NCBI GenBank assembly: GCA_032358165.1
Contig: JAALGY010000001.1
Coordinates: 1,178,001 to 1,242,000 of the forward strand
Origin: Diplosphaera chodatii
Taxonomy: Eukaryota; Chlorophyta; Trebouxiophyceae; Prasiolales; Stichococcaceae
Direction of reading: 5' to 3'
DNA length: 64,000 bases
The translations under genes and the position numbers were made by a program. Positions 32,364 to 43,649 of the stretch are shown here, piece by piece (the stretch's first letter is position 1; each line of letters opens with the position of its first letter). Below the pieces are notes generated by a model. The model made no database searches, had not been told where the DNA came from, and saw only the letters and a program-made list of their open reading frames with translations.

Positions 32364-33394
32364 TCAGTGACGAAGTCGGCGTCTGCGAGGAGGGGGAGGG
32401 GGAAGCGCCATGGTGGGCGAGCCCGCAGCACCGAACCGGGGAGCGTGAAGGCGAAGGTGACGCCGCGGTGGTCGCTGTGGAAGTCGTCGACGATGGTGGC
32501 GTGTGGTTGATGGTGGAGGAGGGCCTCAGCGACCAGCCACTTGTCGAGTCGAGAGGCGCCGTGGTCGGCGTTGCGAGAGACGAAGGAGAAGTCGGTGGCA
32601 GGGTGGGGGTGGCAGTGCCGCCAGGCATCAGCCAGGCCGGCGGAGGTGGCGAGGTGTTGCAGCTCAGGGGCGCCGACCAGTCGACCGGATCGCTGGGTGG
32701 CGGTGGGGGTGGCATCATGGACGGTGTCGATGCAGTTGAAGTCGCCGCACAAGAGGACCGTGCGGTGGCTGTCGGCGGACGGCAGGTCTCCGGCAAGGGT
32801 GGGAATGAAGGCGAGGCGTGGGTGTTGATCGCATGGCGTGTAGGCGGTGATGACGGAGTATAGGTGACCATGGAGTGCGAAGTCGACGCGAAGTCGGCGG
32901 CCGTCGTCTGTGCTGGGGCCGACTTCGTCGACGGCAGTGCAGCCGCAGGACTCGCGGATGAGGATGGCCACCCCGGCGGTGGCGCGTCGGCGCCGTTCGC
33001 CGGGGTCAGTAGTGGCGGCGGGGCCCCGCCGCCAGAAGGACCAGCCTGGCCAGGGCTGGCCCGGGGCCGCCCCCGTTTGCGCCCACTGGTTGCCGTCGTC
33101 AGAGGCACGTTGATGTGTCTCCTGGAGGCAGATGACGTCCCAGGGCCCGTTGGTCAGCGTCGCGAAGAGAGCGCGGCGCTTGTCCAAGTCGGCGAGCCCG
33201 TTGACGTTCAGTGACAGCAGGCGCAGGCGGGGGCGGTCGGCGTGGGCGCTCATGGCGCCCCGCCGCGGCGCCCTGCGGCGCCGCGGCCAGTCTGTGGGTC
33301 GAAGCCGGTGGCGGTGGAGGCCCGGCCTGCAGCCCAACGGGGCAGCGAGGGTAGCCAGTAGGGGCTGGGGCGGCTGCTGAGGCGGCCGCTCCTT

Positions 33395-33933
33395 GGCCCA
33401 GCACCGCCATCACCACCGCCGCTGCCACCCGCAGCCGACGTCGCAACCGCAGTCCGCCTCGTACACACGCCTCCCCACTAAGCCAAGTGCTTCCGCCACC
33501 CCCACCTCTGCCGCCACCCCCGCCTCTGCCGCCTACCCCACTTCAGCAGCCGGACGTCACGCCCTCCACCACAGCCTTGGCCCTTGCCCCAGACCATGCG
33601 CCACGGCCACCACAACCCCCAGCGTGGGAAGTGTGCCTGCGTGCGGCTGGTGTCTGGCTCCCGCCATACCACCCGCCGCCCCCGCACCCGTGTGATGCGC
33701 CAGGCACAGGGCCTCCTCCGTCTGTCGACGTCTCGGAGCAGTGGGAGGTTGACTCTGCCCACCGCTTCGTGCGCCGCCAGGGCGATGGTCGACTCTACCG
33801 CGTGCGCCTCGACCACAGCCTCGCTGCTCATGACGACGTTGCCTCACTCCTCGACGCCCAGCCCCCCTGGAGACCCTGCCATCTCGTCATGTGGTCACCT
33901 CCCACACGCTGCACCATCACTGACACGGCGCCA
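33395..33933 (+). pseudogene. Family A ORF2 proline-rich linker, start of copy A4
   Basis: Begins abruptly at the head-to-head junction with A2 and encodes the Pro-rich linker (QVLPPPPPLPPPPPLPPTPL) and the SEQWEVDSAHRFVRRQGDGR block. It stops at the target site ACACGGCGCCA (33,923-33,933) and resumes at 35,014. Confidence 0.8.
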
Positions 33934-35013
33934 CACCCTCACACCTCACCTGCCAGCACCCGCCGTCGCCTTCACCTTCACTTTCGGTCCCATCCTGGAC
34001 TCCCGCCACCACTCACCTTCACCTACACCCTCACACCTCACCTGCCAGCACCCGCCGTCGCCTTCACCTTCACTTTTGGTCCCATCCTGGACTCCCACCG
34101 CCGCTCACCTTCACCTGCACCCTCACACCTCACCTTCCAGCACCCGCCGTCGCCTTCACCTTCACTTTCGGTCCCATCCTGGACTCCCACCGCCGCTCAC
34201 CGCCACCTACACCCTCACACCTCACCTGCCAGCACCCGCCGTCGCCTTCACCTTCACTTTCGGTCCCATCCTGGACTCCCACCACCGCTCACCGTCACCT
34301 ATACGCCCGTACCTCGTCTGCCCAGTCAGCACTGGGCCAAGATCAAGAACAAGAGCAAGAACAAGACCAAGACCTTAGTAGCATGACAACACCTAGCAGC
34401 GGCCACCCGCGGAGCCCGCGCGGATGGGAGCACCTGCCTCAGAAGACCCTGGTGCCCGGTGTTGTGCATATCGGACAGCTTGCGGCGTCAGCCGCCAGCC
34501 CTCTGTTGTTTGCCAGCGCCAGCCCTCAGTCCCTTTGGGTTTGGTTGCTTTCACCAGCATGCAGGGCGCCTCGCGGCGTATCCGGTCCCAGCGGGCCCAG
34601 AGCTCGGCGTACTTGTACGCAACCGGTCCCTGCATGTCTGCGCGGGGTTTTCTGGGTTTACCCGCGGGTGCCGTGGCACGTGGACAGACAGACGTTACGA
34701 CATTTCTAGAGTGATAGACCCGCAGCGGTGCGACTTAGCCGCGAGTGCGTGGCATTGCTGCCGCCGCCGCTAGGTCCCCGCACTTGAACGACCATTAGGT
34801 AGCCTTCCTCATCGGGACTATTGCCTTTCGCTGGTCTCATGGGCCCTGCATTCCCTTGTGGTTTCAGTGTCCTCCATCGACATATTTCGAACATGACGTT
34901 TTGATGACATACTCAGCCGCCCTCACGTTCACACGTGAGAAGCCGCATTGTGCCGCAGAGCCTTGTTCTTGAGCTTGGTTCTGGTCTGGACGCCCTCTGT
35001 AAAAAACAAACAA
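33934..35013 (+). mobile_element. Family A insertion (minisatellite + 3' region), TSD ACACGGCGCCA
   Basis: About four 92-bp units (33,934-34,320) followed by the A 3' region and a short CAAA tail. 11-bp TSDs at 33,923-33,933 and 35,014-35,024. This insertion placed a second A 3' region in direct orientation upstream of A4's own and so created the substrate for the tandem duplication. Confidence 0.9.
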
Positions 35014-37003
35014 ACACGGCGCCATCGGCCGACGGGAGCGATAGTGACGTGCCCGCTCACAAGAAGATGGATCGCCCCTACTTCCTTGCCGAGCTCGCCG
35101 ATCTGACCATCGTTCCCGACATCTACGGCTACGGCGAAGAAGACCGCAACCTCATGGAGTACGAGGTCTCCCTTGGAACGGCGCACCTCCTGGAGTCGGA
35201 GCTTCTCCAGCAAGGCCGCATCACCTTGGCCACCACGCAGCCCACAGCAATCCCTCGCTGGTTCGCCCCAGGCTACGCCTACGTTGAGGCCGCCGAGCAT
35301 GCCGTCATCACCGAGGCCCAGCAGCACCGCACGGCTCAGCGGGACCACATCGACCACCCAGCTATTTGCACTTCCCTTACCGCTATCCATTCATTGGACA
35401 CCGTTCAGGGACCGGGTTCGATCCCTGGCGGTGGCGGAAGTTTCGGGTCTAGTTCCGTGTGGGACCAACCCACCCCACCCTATGCAAGTGGTTGCTTCGG
35501 CAATCTGCCCTCCATGGTTTGTGTATATAAGTCGTTGAAAAACGCAATACACAAACAGCCTTCCGGTCAAAGGTCCTTTTCCATCGCTATTTGCACTTCC
35601 CTTACCGCTATCCATCCAGCCTGGGTTACACGCACCTCCCCGCAGGCACCACTGGCGATAACAGCAGCTGCTGCACCCCACTCCACTTCTCCGACGCCCA
35701 CTCAGCCGACTCAGCCGGACTCCCCACCCCCTGCCGACCAGCCCACAACTAGTTCCCCACACCCTGACTCGCCCTCGCCAACAGCAGCTCCACACCGTCT
35801 CCCATGCTTCATCGCCATCACAGGGCCCCAACCAAGCGTGCACGCTATGGCGACACGGGCCCGCGACCCACAGCAGCGGCCCCAAGCACACGCTCGCCGG
35901 CCCCACCAACAACGCCATCCTCTTCAGGACAACACCACCCCTGCCGACGCCTCCATGTACCGCCGCTGCTGGGAACAGCTCTGCGGCACCAACATCCGCA
36001 AGGCCGATGTCGCCGTCGCCTGGCGAGCCCTTCACTGCCAACTTCGCACACCATCGTTCCTCACCTACTGCCGCTATAAGCACGCCGCTGTCGACATGTC
36101 AGGTGACACCCCCATGCAGAGGGCCTGCTGCCGCTGGCCGGCTTGCCGTATCCCACTCGTCAACAACCCCGCCACCCTGCAGCCCACCACCGTCGCCAAC
36201 ACCACCCACGTCCTCCTCCACTGCCCGCTCACACGCCCTGCCCTCCAGTGGCTCTGCGACTTGTGGGCTGCCATCGACGGCGGCCACACACCCCCAACCA
36301 CTCCTGACGTCATCATCGCCGGCGACCCCACTGCCTGGCACCCTGGCCGCCTAGACCTTGAGCTGCGGACCCGGCTTCGGGTCACCTACCTACAGAAGGC
36401 CTGGGACGCCCACTGTGCTGTCCACCATGGTGGCCCCACACCCTCATCTACATCTATCGCCGCCGCCACTCTCCACTCCGCCGTCCAGTCGATGCGCACC
36501 GAGTTCACTGCCGCCTACACGTCCCCCACGGAGCTAGCACAGCAGTGCGACGCGCACATGACTGGAGCTCAGCGAGGCCAACAGATTGACGACGACAACA
36601 ACCCCATGACTGACTTCAAAAGGATCTGGGTCGCGAGCGGCCTCTGCAGCATGAACGGCCGAGACCTTGTCGTCCGCTGGACGGCCTCTCACCCAGTGCC
36701 GCTGCCAGCAATACGTCCACAGCCACAGCCACACTCACATCCACACCCTCAGCGCCAACCTCAGCCCCAGCCTGAGTCCCGCCCTGGACCCCGCCGCAAA
36801 CATCGCAGCAACCACCCCCGACGGCTGCCTCTCCACCGCGCCTCCAACTCATCTGAAGCACTGTCTCGCACGACTACGGTGAATGCCCACCACACTCCGA
36901 CGCACATCGCCTACACCCTCACACCTCACCTGCCACCACCCGCCGTCGCCTCCACCTTCACTTTCGGTCCCATCTTGGACTCCCACCACCACTCACCTTC
37001 AAC
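35014..37003 (+). pseudogene. Family A ORF2 C-terminal domain, unit 1
   Basis: Encodes KKMDRPYFLAELADLTIVPD, WVTRTSPQAPLAITAAAA, then RRCWEQLCGTNIRKADVAVA, WRALHCQLRTPSFLTYCRY, RACCRWPACRIPLVNNPATL and HVLLHCPLTRPALQWLCDLW (zf-RVT-like), a further helical block with SGLCSMNGRDLVVRWTASHP, and a Gln/Pro/His-rich tail entering the minisatellite. Only the SINE at 35,362-35,615 breaks the A reading; even with it the frame stays open to 37,148. Confidence 0.8.
35362..35615 (+). mobile_element. Family D SINE preceded by a tail fragment, TSD CCAG
   Basis: A 30-bp SINE 3' end (CTATTTGCACTTCCCTTACC...) is followed at once by a complete SINE, all between CCAG at 35,358-35,361 and 35,616-35,619. One insertion therefore contains more than one tandem unit. 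Confidence 0.85.
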
Positions 37004-37258
37004 TTGTTTGTTTGTTTGTTTGTTTGTTTGTTTGTTTGTTTGTTTGTTTGTTTGTTTGTTTGTTTGTTTGTTTTTTACAAAGGGCGTCCAGACCAGAACC
37101 AAGCCCAAGAACAAGGCTCTGCGGCACAATGCGGCGTCTCACGTGTGAACGTGAGGGCGGCGAAAGAATGTCATGTCATTGACATTGACATTGATTACAT
37201 ACTGGTGGTGGGCCATTTTGGCCTAGCCACAGGCTCTGGCGGATTAACCCAGAGCAAC
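37004..37258 (-). mobile_element. Family A tail with (TTTG)16 plus nested B tail, unit 1
   Basis: The A-type tail (37,004-37,173) is the variant with GGCGAAAGAATGTCA. A B 3' terminus starts at 37,174 and is cut at CCCAGAGCAAC (37,248-37,258), where A4's minisatellite and 3' region begin. The remainders of both lie at 44,647-44,832 and 44,833-45,348. Confidence 0.85.
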
Positions 37259-37660
37259 CTCACCTGCCAGCACTCGCCGTCGCCCTCACCTTCACCTTCG
37301 GTCCCATCTTGGACTCCCACCACCACTCGCCTTCACCTACACCCTCGCACCTCGCCTGCGAGCCCGCCGTCGCCTTCACCTTCACTCTCAGTCCCATCCT
37401 GGACTCCCACCACCATTCAACCTCACCTATACGCCCGTACCTCATCTGCCCAGTCAGCACTGGGCCAAGATCAAGAACAAGAGCAAGAGCAAGACCAAGA
37501 CCTTAGTAGCATGACAACACCTAGCAGCGGCCACCCGCGGAGCCCGCGCGGATGGGAGCACCTGCCTCAGAAGACCCTGGTGCCCGGTGTTGTGCATATC
37601 GGACAGCTTGCGGCGTCAGCCGCCAGCCCTCTGTTGTTTGCCAGCGCCAGCCCTCAGTCC

Positions 37661-37896
37661 AAACCCATTCATTGGACATCGTGAGGGACTCGGTTCGATC
37701 CCTGACGGTGGCGGAAGTTTCGGGCCTAGTTCCGTGCGGGACCAACCCACCCCACCCTATGCAAGTGGTTGCCTCGGCAATCTGCCCTCCATTGTTTGTG
37801 TATATAAGTCGTTGAAAAACGCAATACACAAACAGCCTTCCGGTCAAAGGTTCTCTTTTCCATCGCTATTTGCAACTTCCCTTACCGCTTTCCATC
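37661..37896 (+). mobile_element. Family D SINE, subfamily 2, TSD CAGTCC (unit 2 only)
   Basis: CAGTCC at 37,655-37,660 and 37,897-37,902. Absent from the equivalent position in the other units, so it inserted after the duplication. Confidence 0.9.
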
Positions 37897-38403
37897 CAGT
37901 CCCTTTGGGTTTGGTTGCTTTCACCAGCATGCAGGGCGCCTCGCGGCGTATCCGGTCCCAGCGGGCCCAGAGCTCGGCGTACTTGTACGCAACCGGTCCC
38001 TGCATGTCTGCGCGGGGTTTTCTGGGTTTACCCGCGGGTGCCGTGGCACGTGGACAGACAGACGTTACGACATTTCTAGAGTGATAGACCCGCAGCGGTG
38101 CGACTTAGCCGCGAGTGCGTGGCATTGCTGCCGCCGCCGCTAGGTCCCCGCACTTGAACGACCATTAGGTAGCCTTCCTCATCGGGACTATTGCCTTTCG
38201 CTGGTCTCATGGGCCCTGCATTCCCTTGTGGTTTCAGTGTCCTCCATCGACATATTTCGAACATGACGTTTTGATGACATACTCAGCCGCCCTCACGTTC
38301 ACACGTGAGAAGCCGCATTGTGCCGCAGAGCCTTGTTCTTGAGCTTGGTTCTGGTCTGGACGCCCTCTGTAAAAAACAAACAAACAAACAAACAAACAAA
38401 CAA

Positions 38404-40135
38404 ACACGGCGCCATCGGCCGACGGGAGCGATAGTGACGTGCCCGCTCACAAGAAGATAGATCGCCCCTACTTCCTTGCCGAGCTCGCCGATCTGACCAT
38501 CGTTCCCGACATCTACGGCTACGGCGAAGAAGACCGCAACCTCATGGAGTACGAGGTCTCCCTTGGAACGGCGCACCTCCTGGAGTCGGAGCTTCTCCAG
38601 CAAGGCCGCATCACCTTGGCCACCACGCAGCCCACAGCAATCCCTCGCTGGTTCGCCCCAGGCTACGCCTACGTTGAGGCCGCCGAGCATGCCGTCATCA
38701 CCGAGGCCCAGCAGCACCGCACGGCTCAGCGGGACCACATCGACCACCCAGCCTGGGTTACACGCACCTCCCCGCAGGCACCACTGGCGATAACAGCAGC
38801 TGCTGCACCCCACTCCACTTCTCCGACGCCCACTCAGCCGACTCAGCCGGACTCCCCACCCCCTGCCGACCAGCCCACAACTAGTTCCCCACACCCTGAC
38901 TCGCCCTCGCCAACAGCAGCTCCACACCGTCTCCCATGCTTCATCGCCATCACAGGGCCCCAACCAAGCGTGCACGCTATGGCGACACGGGCCCGCGACC
39001 CACAGCAGCGGCCCCAAGCACACGCTCGCCGGCCCCACCAACAACGCCATCCTCTTCAGGACAACACCACCCCTGCCGACGCCTCCATGTACCGCCGCTG
39101 CTGGGAACAGCTCTGCGGCACCAACATCCGCAAGGCCGATGTCGCCGTCGCCTGGCGAGCCCTTCACTGCCAACTTCGCACACCATCGTTCCTCACCTAC
39201 TGCCGCTATAAGCACGCCGCTGTCGACATGTCAGGTGACACCCCCATGCAGAGGGCCTGCTGCCGCTGGCCGGCTTGCCGTATCCCACTCGTCAACAACC
39301 CCGCCACCCTGCAGCCCACCACCGTCGCCAACACCACCCACGTCCTCCTCCACTGCCCGCTCACACGCCCTGCCCTCCAGTGGCTCTGCGACTTGTGGGC
39401 TGCCATCGACGGCGGCCACACACCCCCAACCACTCCTGACGTCATCATCGCCGGCGACCCCACTGCCTGGCACCCTGGCCGCCTAGACCTTGAGCTGCGG
39501 ACCCGGCTTCGGGTCACCTACCTACAGAAGGCCTGGGACGCCCACTGTGCTGTCCACCATGGTGGCCCCACACCCTCATCTACATCTATCGCCGCCGCCA
39601 CTCTCCACTCCGCCGTCCAGTCGATGCGCACCGAGTTCACTGCCGCCTACACGTCCCCCACGGAGCTAGCACAGCAGTGCGACGCGCACATGACTGGAGC
39701 TCAGCGAGGCCAACAGATTGACGACGACAACAACCCCATGACTGACTTCAAAAGGATCTGGGTCGCGAGCGGCCTCTGCAGCATGAACGGCCGAGACCTT
39801 GTCGTCCGCTGGACGGCCTCTCACCGAGTGCCGCTGCCAGCAATACGTCCACAGCCACAGCCACACTCACATCCACACCCTCAGCGCCAACCTCAGCCCC
39901 AGCCTGAGTCCCGCCCTGGACCCCGCCGCAAACATCGCAGCAACCACCCCCGACGGCTGCCTCTCCACCGCGCCTCCAACTCATCTGAAGCACTGTCTCG
40001 CACGACTACGGTGAAGGCCCACCACACTCCGACGCACATCGCCTACACCCTCACACCTCACCTGCCACCACCCGCCGTCGCCTCCACCTTCACTTTCGGT
40101 CCCATCTTGGACTCCCACCACCACTCACCTTCAAC
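38404..40135 (+). pseudogene. Family A ORF2 C-terminal domain, unit 2
   Basis: Nearly identical to unit 1 without the SINE. Differences include SHRVPLPA for SHPVPLPA and TTVKAHH for TTVNAHH. The frame is open from 38,439 through the (TTTG)19 tract. Confidence 0.85.
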
Positions 40136-40402
40136 TTGTTTGTTTGTTTGTTTGTTTGTTTGTTTGTTTGTTTGTTTGTTTGTTTGTTTGTTTGTTTGTT
40201 TGTTTGTTTGTTTGTTTTTTACAAAGGGCGTCCAGACCAGAACCAAGCCCAAGAACAAGGCTCTGCGGCACAATGCGGCGTCTCACGTGTGAACGTGAGG
40301 GCGGCGAAAGAATGTCATGTCATTGACATTGACATTGATTACATACTGGTGGTGGGCCATTTTGGCCTAGCCACAGGCTCTGGCGGATTAACCCAGAGCA
40401 AC
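40136..40402 (-). mobile_element. Family A tail with (TTTG)19 plus B tail, unit 2
   Basis: Copy of the 37,004-37,258 block. The tetranucleotide tract is 76 bp (40,139-40,214) against 64 bp in unit 1 and 100 bp in unit 3. Confidence 0.85.
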
Positions 40403-40665
40403 CTCACCTGCCAGCACCCGCCGTCGCCCTCACCTTCACCTTCGGTCCCATCTTGGACTCCCACCACCACTCGCCTTCACCTACACCCTCGCACCTCGCC
40501 TGCGAGCCCGCCGTCGCCTTCACCTTCACTCTCAGTCCCATCCTGGACTCCCACCACCATTCAACCTCACCTATACGCCCGTACCTCATCTGCCCAGTCA
40601 GCACTGGGCCAAGATCAAGAACAAGAGCAAGAGCAAGATCAAGACCTTAGTAGTAGACCTTAGTA

Positions 40666-40719
40666 CCCCAAAGGTCCTTTTCCATCGCTATTTGCACTTC
40701 CCTTACCGCTATCCATTCC
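40666..40719 (+). mobile_element. Family D SINE, 54-bp truncated copy, TSD AGTA
   Basis: Holds only CAAAGGTCCTTTTCC...GCTATCCATTCC between AGTA at 40,662-40,665 and 40,720-40,723. A short duplication of GACCTTAGTA lies just left of it. Confidence 0.8.
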
Positions 40720-41376
40720 AGTAGCATGACAACACCTAGCAGCGGCCACCCGCGGAGCCCGCGCGGATGGGAGCACCTGCCTCAGAAGACCCTGGTGCCC
40801 GGTGTTGTGCATATCGGACAGCTTGCGGCGTCAGCCGCCAGCCCTCTGTTGTTTGCCAGCGCCAGCCCTCAGTCCCTTTGGGTTTGGTTGCTTTCACCAG
40901 CATGCAGGGCGCCTCGCGGCGTATCCGGTCCCAGCGGGCCCAGAGCTCGGCGTACTTGTACGCAACCGGTCCCTGCATGTCTGCGCGGGGTTTTCTGGGT
41001 TTACCCGCGGGTGCCGTGGCACGTGGACAGACAGACGTTACGACATTTCTAGAGTGATAGACCCGCAGCGGTGCGACTTAGCCGCGAGTGCGTGGCATTG
41101 CTGCCGCCGCCGCTAGGTCCCCGCACTTGTACGACCATTAGGTAGCCTTCCTCATCGGGACTATTGCCTTTCGCTGGTCTCATGGGCCCTGCATTCCCTT
41201 GTGGTTTCAGTGTCCTCCATCGACATATTTCGAACATGACGTTTTGATGACATACTCAGCCGCCCTCACGTTCACACGTGAGAAGCCGCATTGTGCCGCA
41301 GAGCCTTGTTCTTGAGCTTGGTTCTGGTCTGGACGCCCTCTGTAAAAAACAAACAAACAAACAAACAAACAAACAA

Positions 41377-43108
41377 ACACGGCGCCATCGGCCGACGGGA
41401 GCGATAGTGACGTGCCCGCTCACAAGAAGATAGATCGCCCCTACTTCCTTGCCGAGCTCGCCGATCTGACCATCGTTCCCGACATCTACGGCTACGGCGA
41501 AGAAGACCGCAACCTCATGGAGTACGAGGTCTCCCTTGGAACGGCGCACCTCCTGGAGTCGGAGCTTCTCCAGCAAGGCCGCATCACCTTGGCCACCACG
41601 CAGCCCACAGCAATCCCTCGCTGGTTCGCCCCAGGCTACGCCTACGTTGAGGCCGCCGAGCATGCCGTCATCACCGAGGCCCAGCAGCACCGCACGGCTC
41701 AGCGGGACCACATCGACCACCCAGCCTGGGTTACACGCACCTCCCCGCAGGCACCACTGGCGATAACAGCAGCTGCTGCACCCCACTCCACTTCTCCGAC
41801 GCCCACTCAGCCGACTCAGCCGGACTCCCCACCCCCTGCCGACCAGCCCACAACTAGTTCCCCACACCCTGACTCGCCCTCGCCAACAGCAGCTCCACAC
41901 CGTCTCCCATGCTTCATCGCCATCACAGGGCCCCAACCAAGCGTGCACGCTATGGCGACACGGGCCCGCGACCCACAGCAGCGGCCCCAAGCACACGCTC
42001 GCCGGCCCCACCAACAACGCCATCCTCTTCAGGACAACACCACCCCTGCCGACGCCTCCATGTACCGCCGCTGCTGGGAACAGCTCTGCGGCACCAACAT
42101 CCGCAAGGCCGATGTCGCCGTCGCCTGGCGAGCCCTTCACTGCCAACTTCGCACACCATCGTTCCTCACCTACTGCCGCTATAAGCACGCCGCTGTCGAC
42201 ATGTCAGGTGACACCCCCATGCAGAGGGCCTGCTGCCGCTGGCCGGCTTGCCGTATCCCACTCGTCAACAACCCCGCCACCCTGCAGCCCACCACCGTCG
42301 CCAACACCACCCACGTCCTCCTCCACTGCCCGCTCACACGCCCTGCCCTCCAGTGGCTCTGCGACTTGTGGGCTGCCATCGACGGCGGCCACACACCCCC
42401 AACCACTCCTGACGTCATCATCGCCGGCGACCCCACTGCCTGGCACCCTGGCCGCCTAGACCTTGAGCTGCGGACCCGGCTTCGGGTCACCTACCTACAG
42501 AAGGCCTGGGACGCCCACTGTGCTGTCCACCATGGTGGCCCCACACCCTCATCTACATCTATCGCCGCCGCCACTCTCCACTCCGCCGTCCAGTCGATGC
42601 GCACCGAGTTCACTGCCGCCTACACGTCCCCCACGGAGCTAGCACAGCAGTGCGACGCGCACATGACTGGAGCTCAGCGAGGCCAACAGATTGACGACGA
42701 CAACAACCCCATGACTGACTTCAAAAGGATCTGGGTCGCGAGCGGCCTCTGCAGCATGAACGGCCGAGACCTTGTCGTCCGCTGGACGGCCTCTCACCCA
42801 GTGCCGCTGCCAGCAATACGTCCACAGCCACAGCCACACTCACATCCACACCCTCAGCGCCAACCTCAGCCCCAGCCTGAGTCCCGCCCTGGACCCCGCC
42901 GCAAACATCGCAGCAACCACCCCCGACGGCTGCCTCTCCACCGCGCCTCCAACTCATCTGAAGCACTGTCTCGCACGACTACGGTGAATGCCCACCACAC
43001 TCCGACGCACATCGCCTACACCCTCACACCTCACCTGCCACCACCCGCCGTCGCCTCCACCTTCACTTTCGGTCCCATCTTGGACTCCCACCACCACTCA
43101 CCTTCAAC
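41377..43108 (+). pseudogene. Family A ORF2 C-terminal domain, unit 3
   Basis: As unit 2, with the SHPVPLPA and TTVNAHH variants. Open from 41,412 through the (TTTG)25 tract to 43,289. Confidence 0.85.
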
Positions 43109-43399
43109 TTGTTTGTTTGTTTGTTTGTTTGTTTGTTTGTTTGTTTGTTTGTTTGTTTGTTTGTTTGTTTGTTTGTTTGTTTGTTTGTTTGTTTGTTTGT
43201 TTGTTTGTTTGTTTTTTACAAAGGGCGTCCAGACCAGAACCAAGCCCAAGAACAAGGCTCTGCGGCACAATGCGGCGTCTCACGTGTGAACGTGAGGGCG
43301 GCGAAAGAATGTCATGTCATTGACATTGACATTGATTACATACTGGTGGTGGGCCATTTTGGCCTAGCCACAGGCTCTGGCGGATTAACCCAGAGCAAC
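43109..43399 (-). mobile_element. Family A tail with (TTTG)25 plus B tail, unit 3
   Basis: Third copy of the block; TTTG tract at 43,112-43,211 (100 bp). Confidence 0.85.
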
Positions 43400-43649
43400 C
43401 TCACCTGCCAGCACCCGCCGTCGCCCTCACCTTCACCTTCGGTCCCATCTTGGACTCCCACCACCACTCGCCTTCACCTACACCCTCGCACCTCGCCTGC
43501 GAGCCCGCCGTCGCCTTCACCTTCACTCTCAGTCCCATCCTGGACTCCCACCACCATTCAACCTCACCTATACGCCCGTACCTCATCTGCCCAGTCAGCA
43601 CTGGGCCAAGATCAAGAACAAGAGCAAGAGCAAGATCAAGACCTTAGTA

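Larger units (their letters stand above)
24401..33394 (-). pseudogene. Family A ORF1 end, endonuclease and RT first half (copy A2, proximal part) split by full-length B
   Basis: On the minus strand: the end of ORF1 (33,394-33,250), the ATGA overlap, ORF2 ATG at 33,253, the APE domain to about 32,370, a SINE at 32,134-32,363, and the spacer to 31,644. After the B insertion (25,268-31,639), RT continues 25,263-24,401 from FHARC through VGLDTADGLAHAQQ, KSPGPDGLPAELY, GINADVKIASRAFATRLAHA and AMLFLDFAKAFDWMD to TDPIPINSG. The RT frame is intact here, unlike in A1. At 33,394 it joins copy A4 head to head. Confidence 0.8.

Noticed and set aside
40736..40978. 80-aa antisense ORF (PVAYKYAELWARWDRIRREA) in the A 3' region as a conserved small gene
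   Set aside because: It is repeated only because the A 3' region is repeated; several other frames on both strands are equally open, with no independent sign of coding.
43109..43289. CLFVCLFVC-rich ORFs as small membrane proteins
   Set aside because: They are translations of (TTTG)n retroelement tails; length varies with the microsatellite and the same ORF appears at every A tail.
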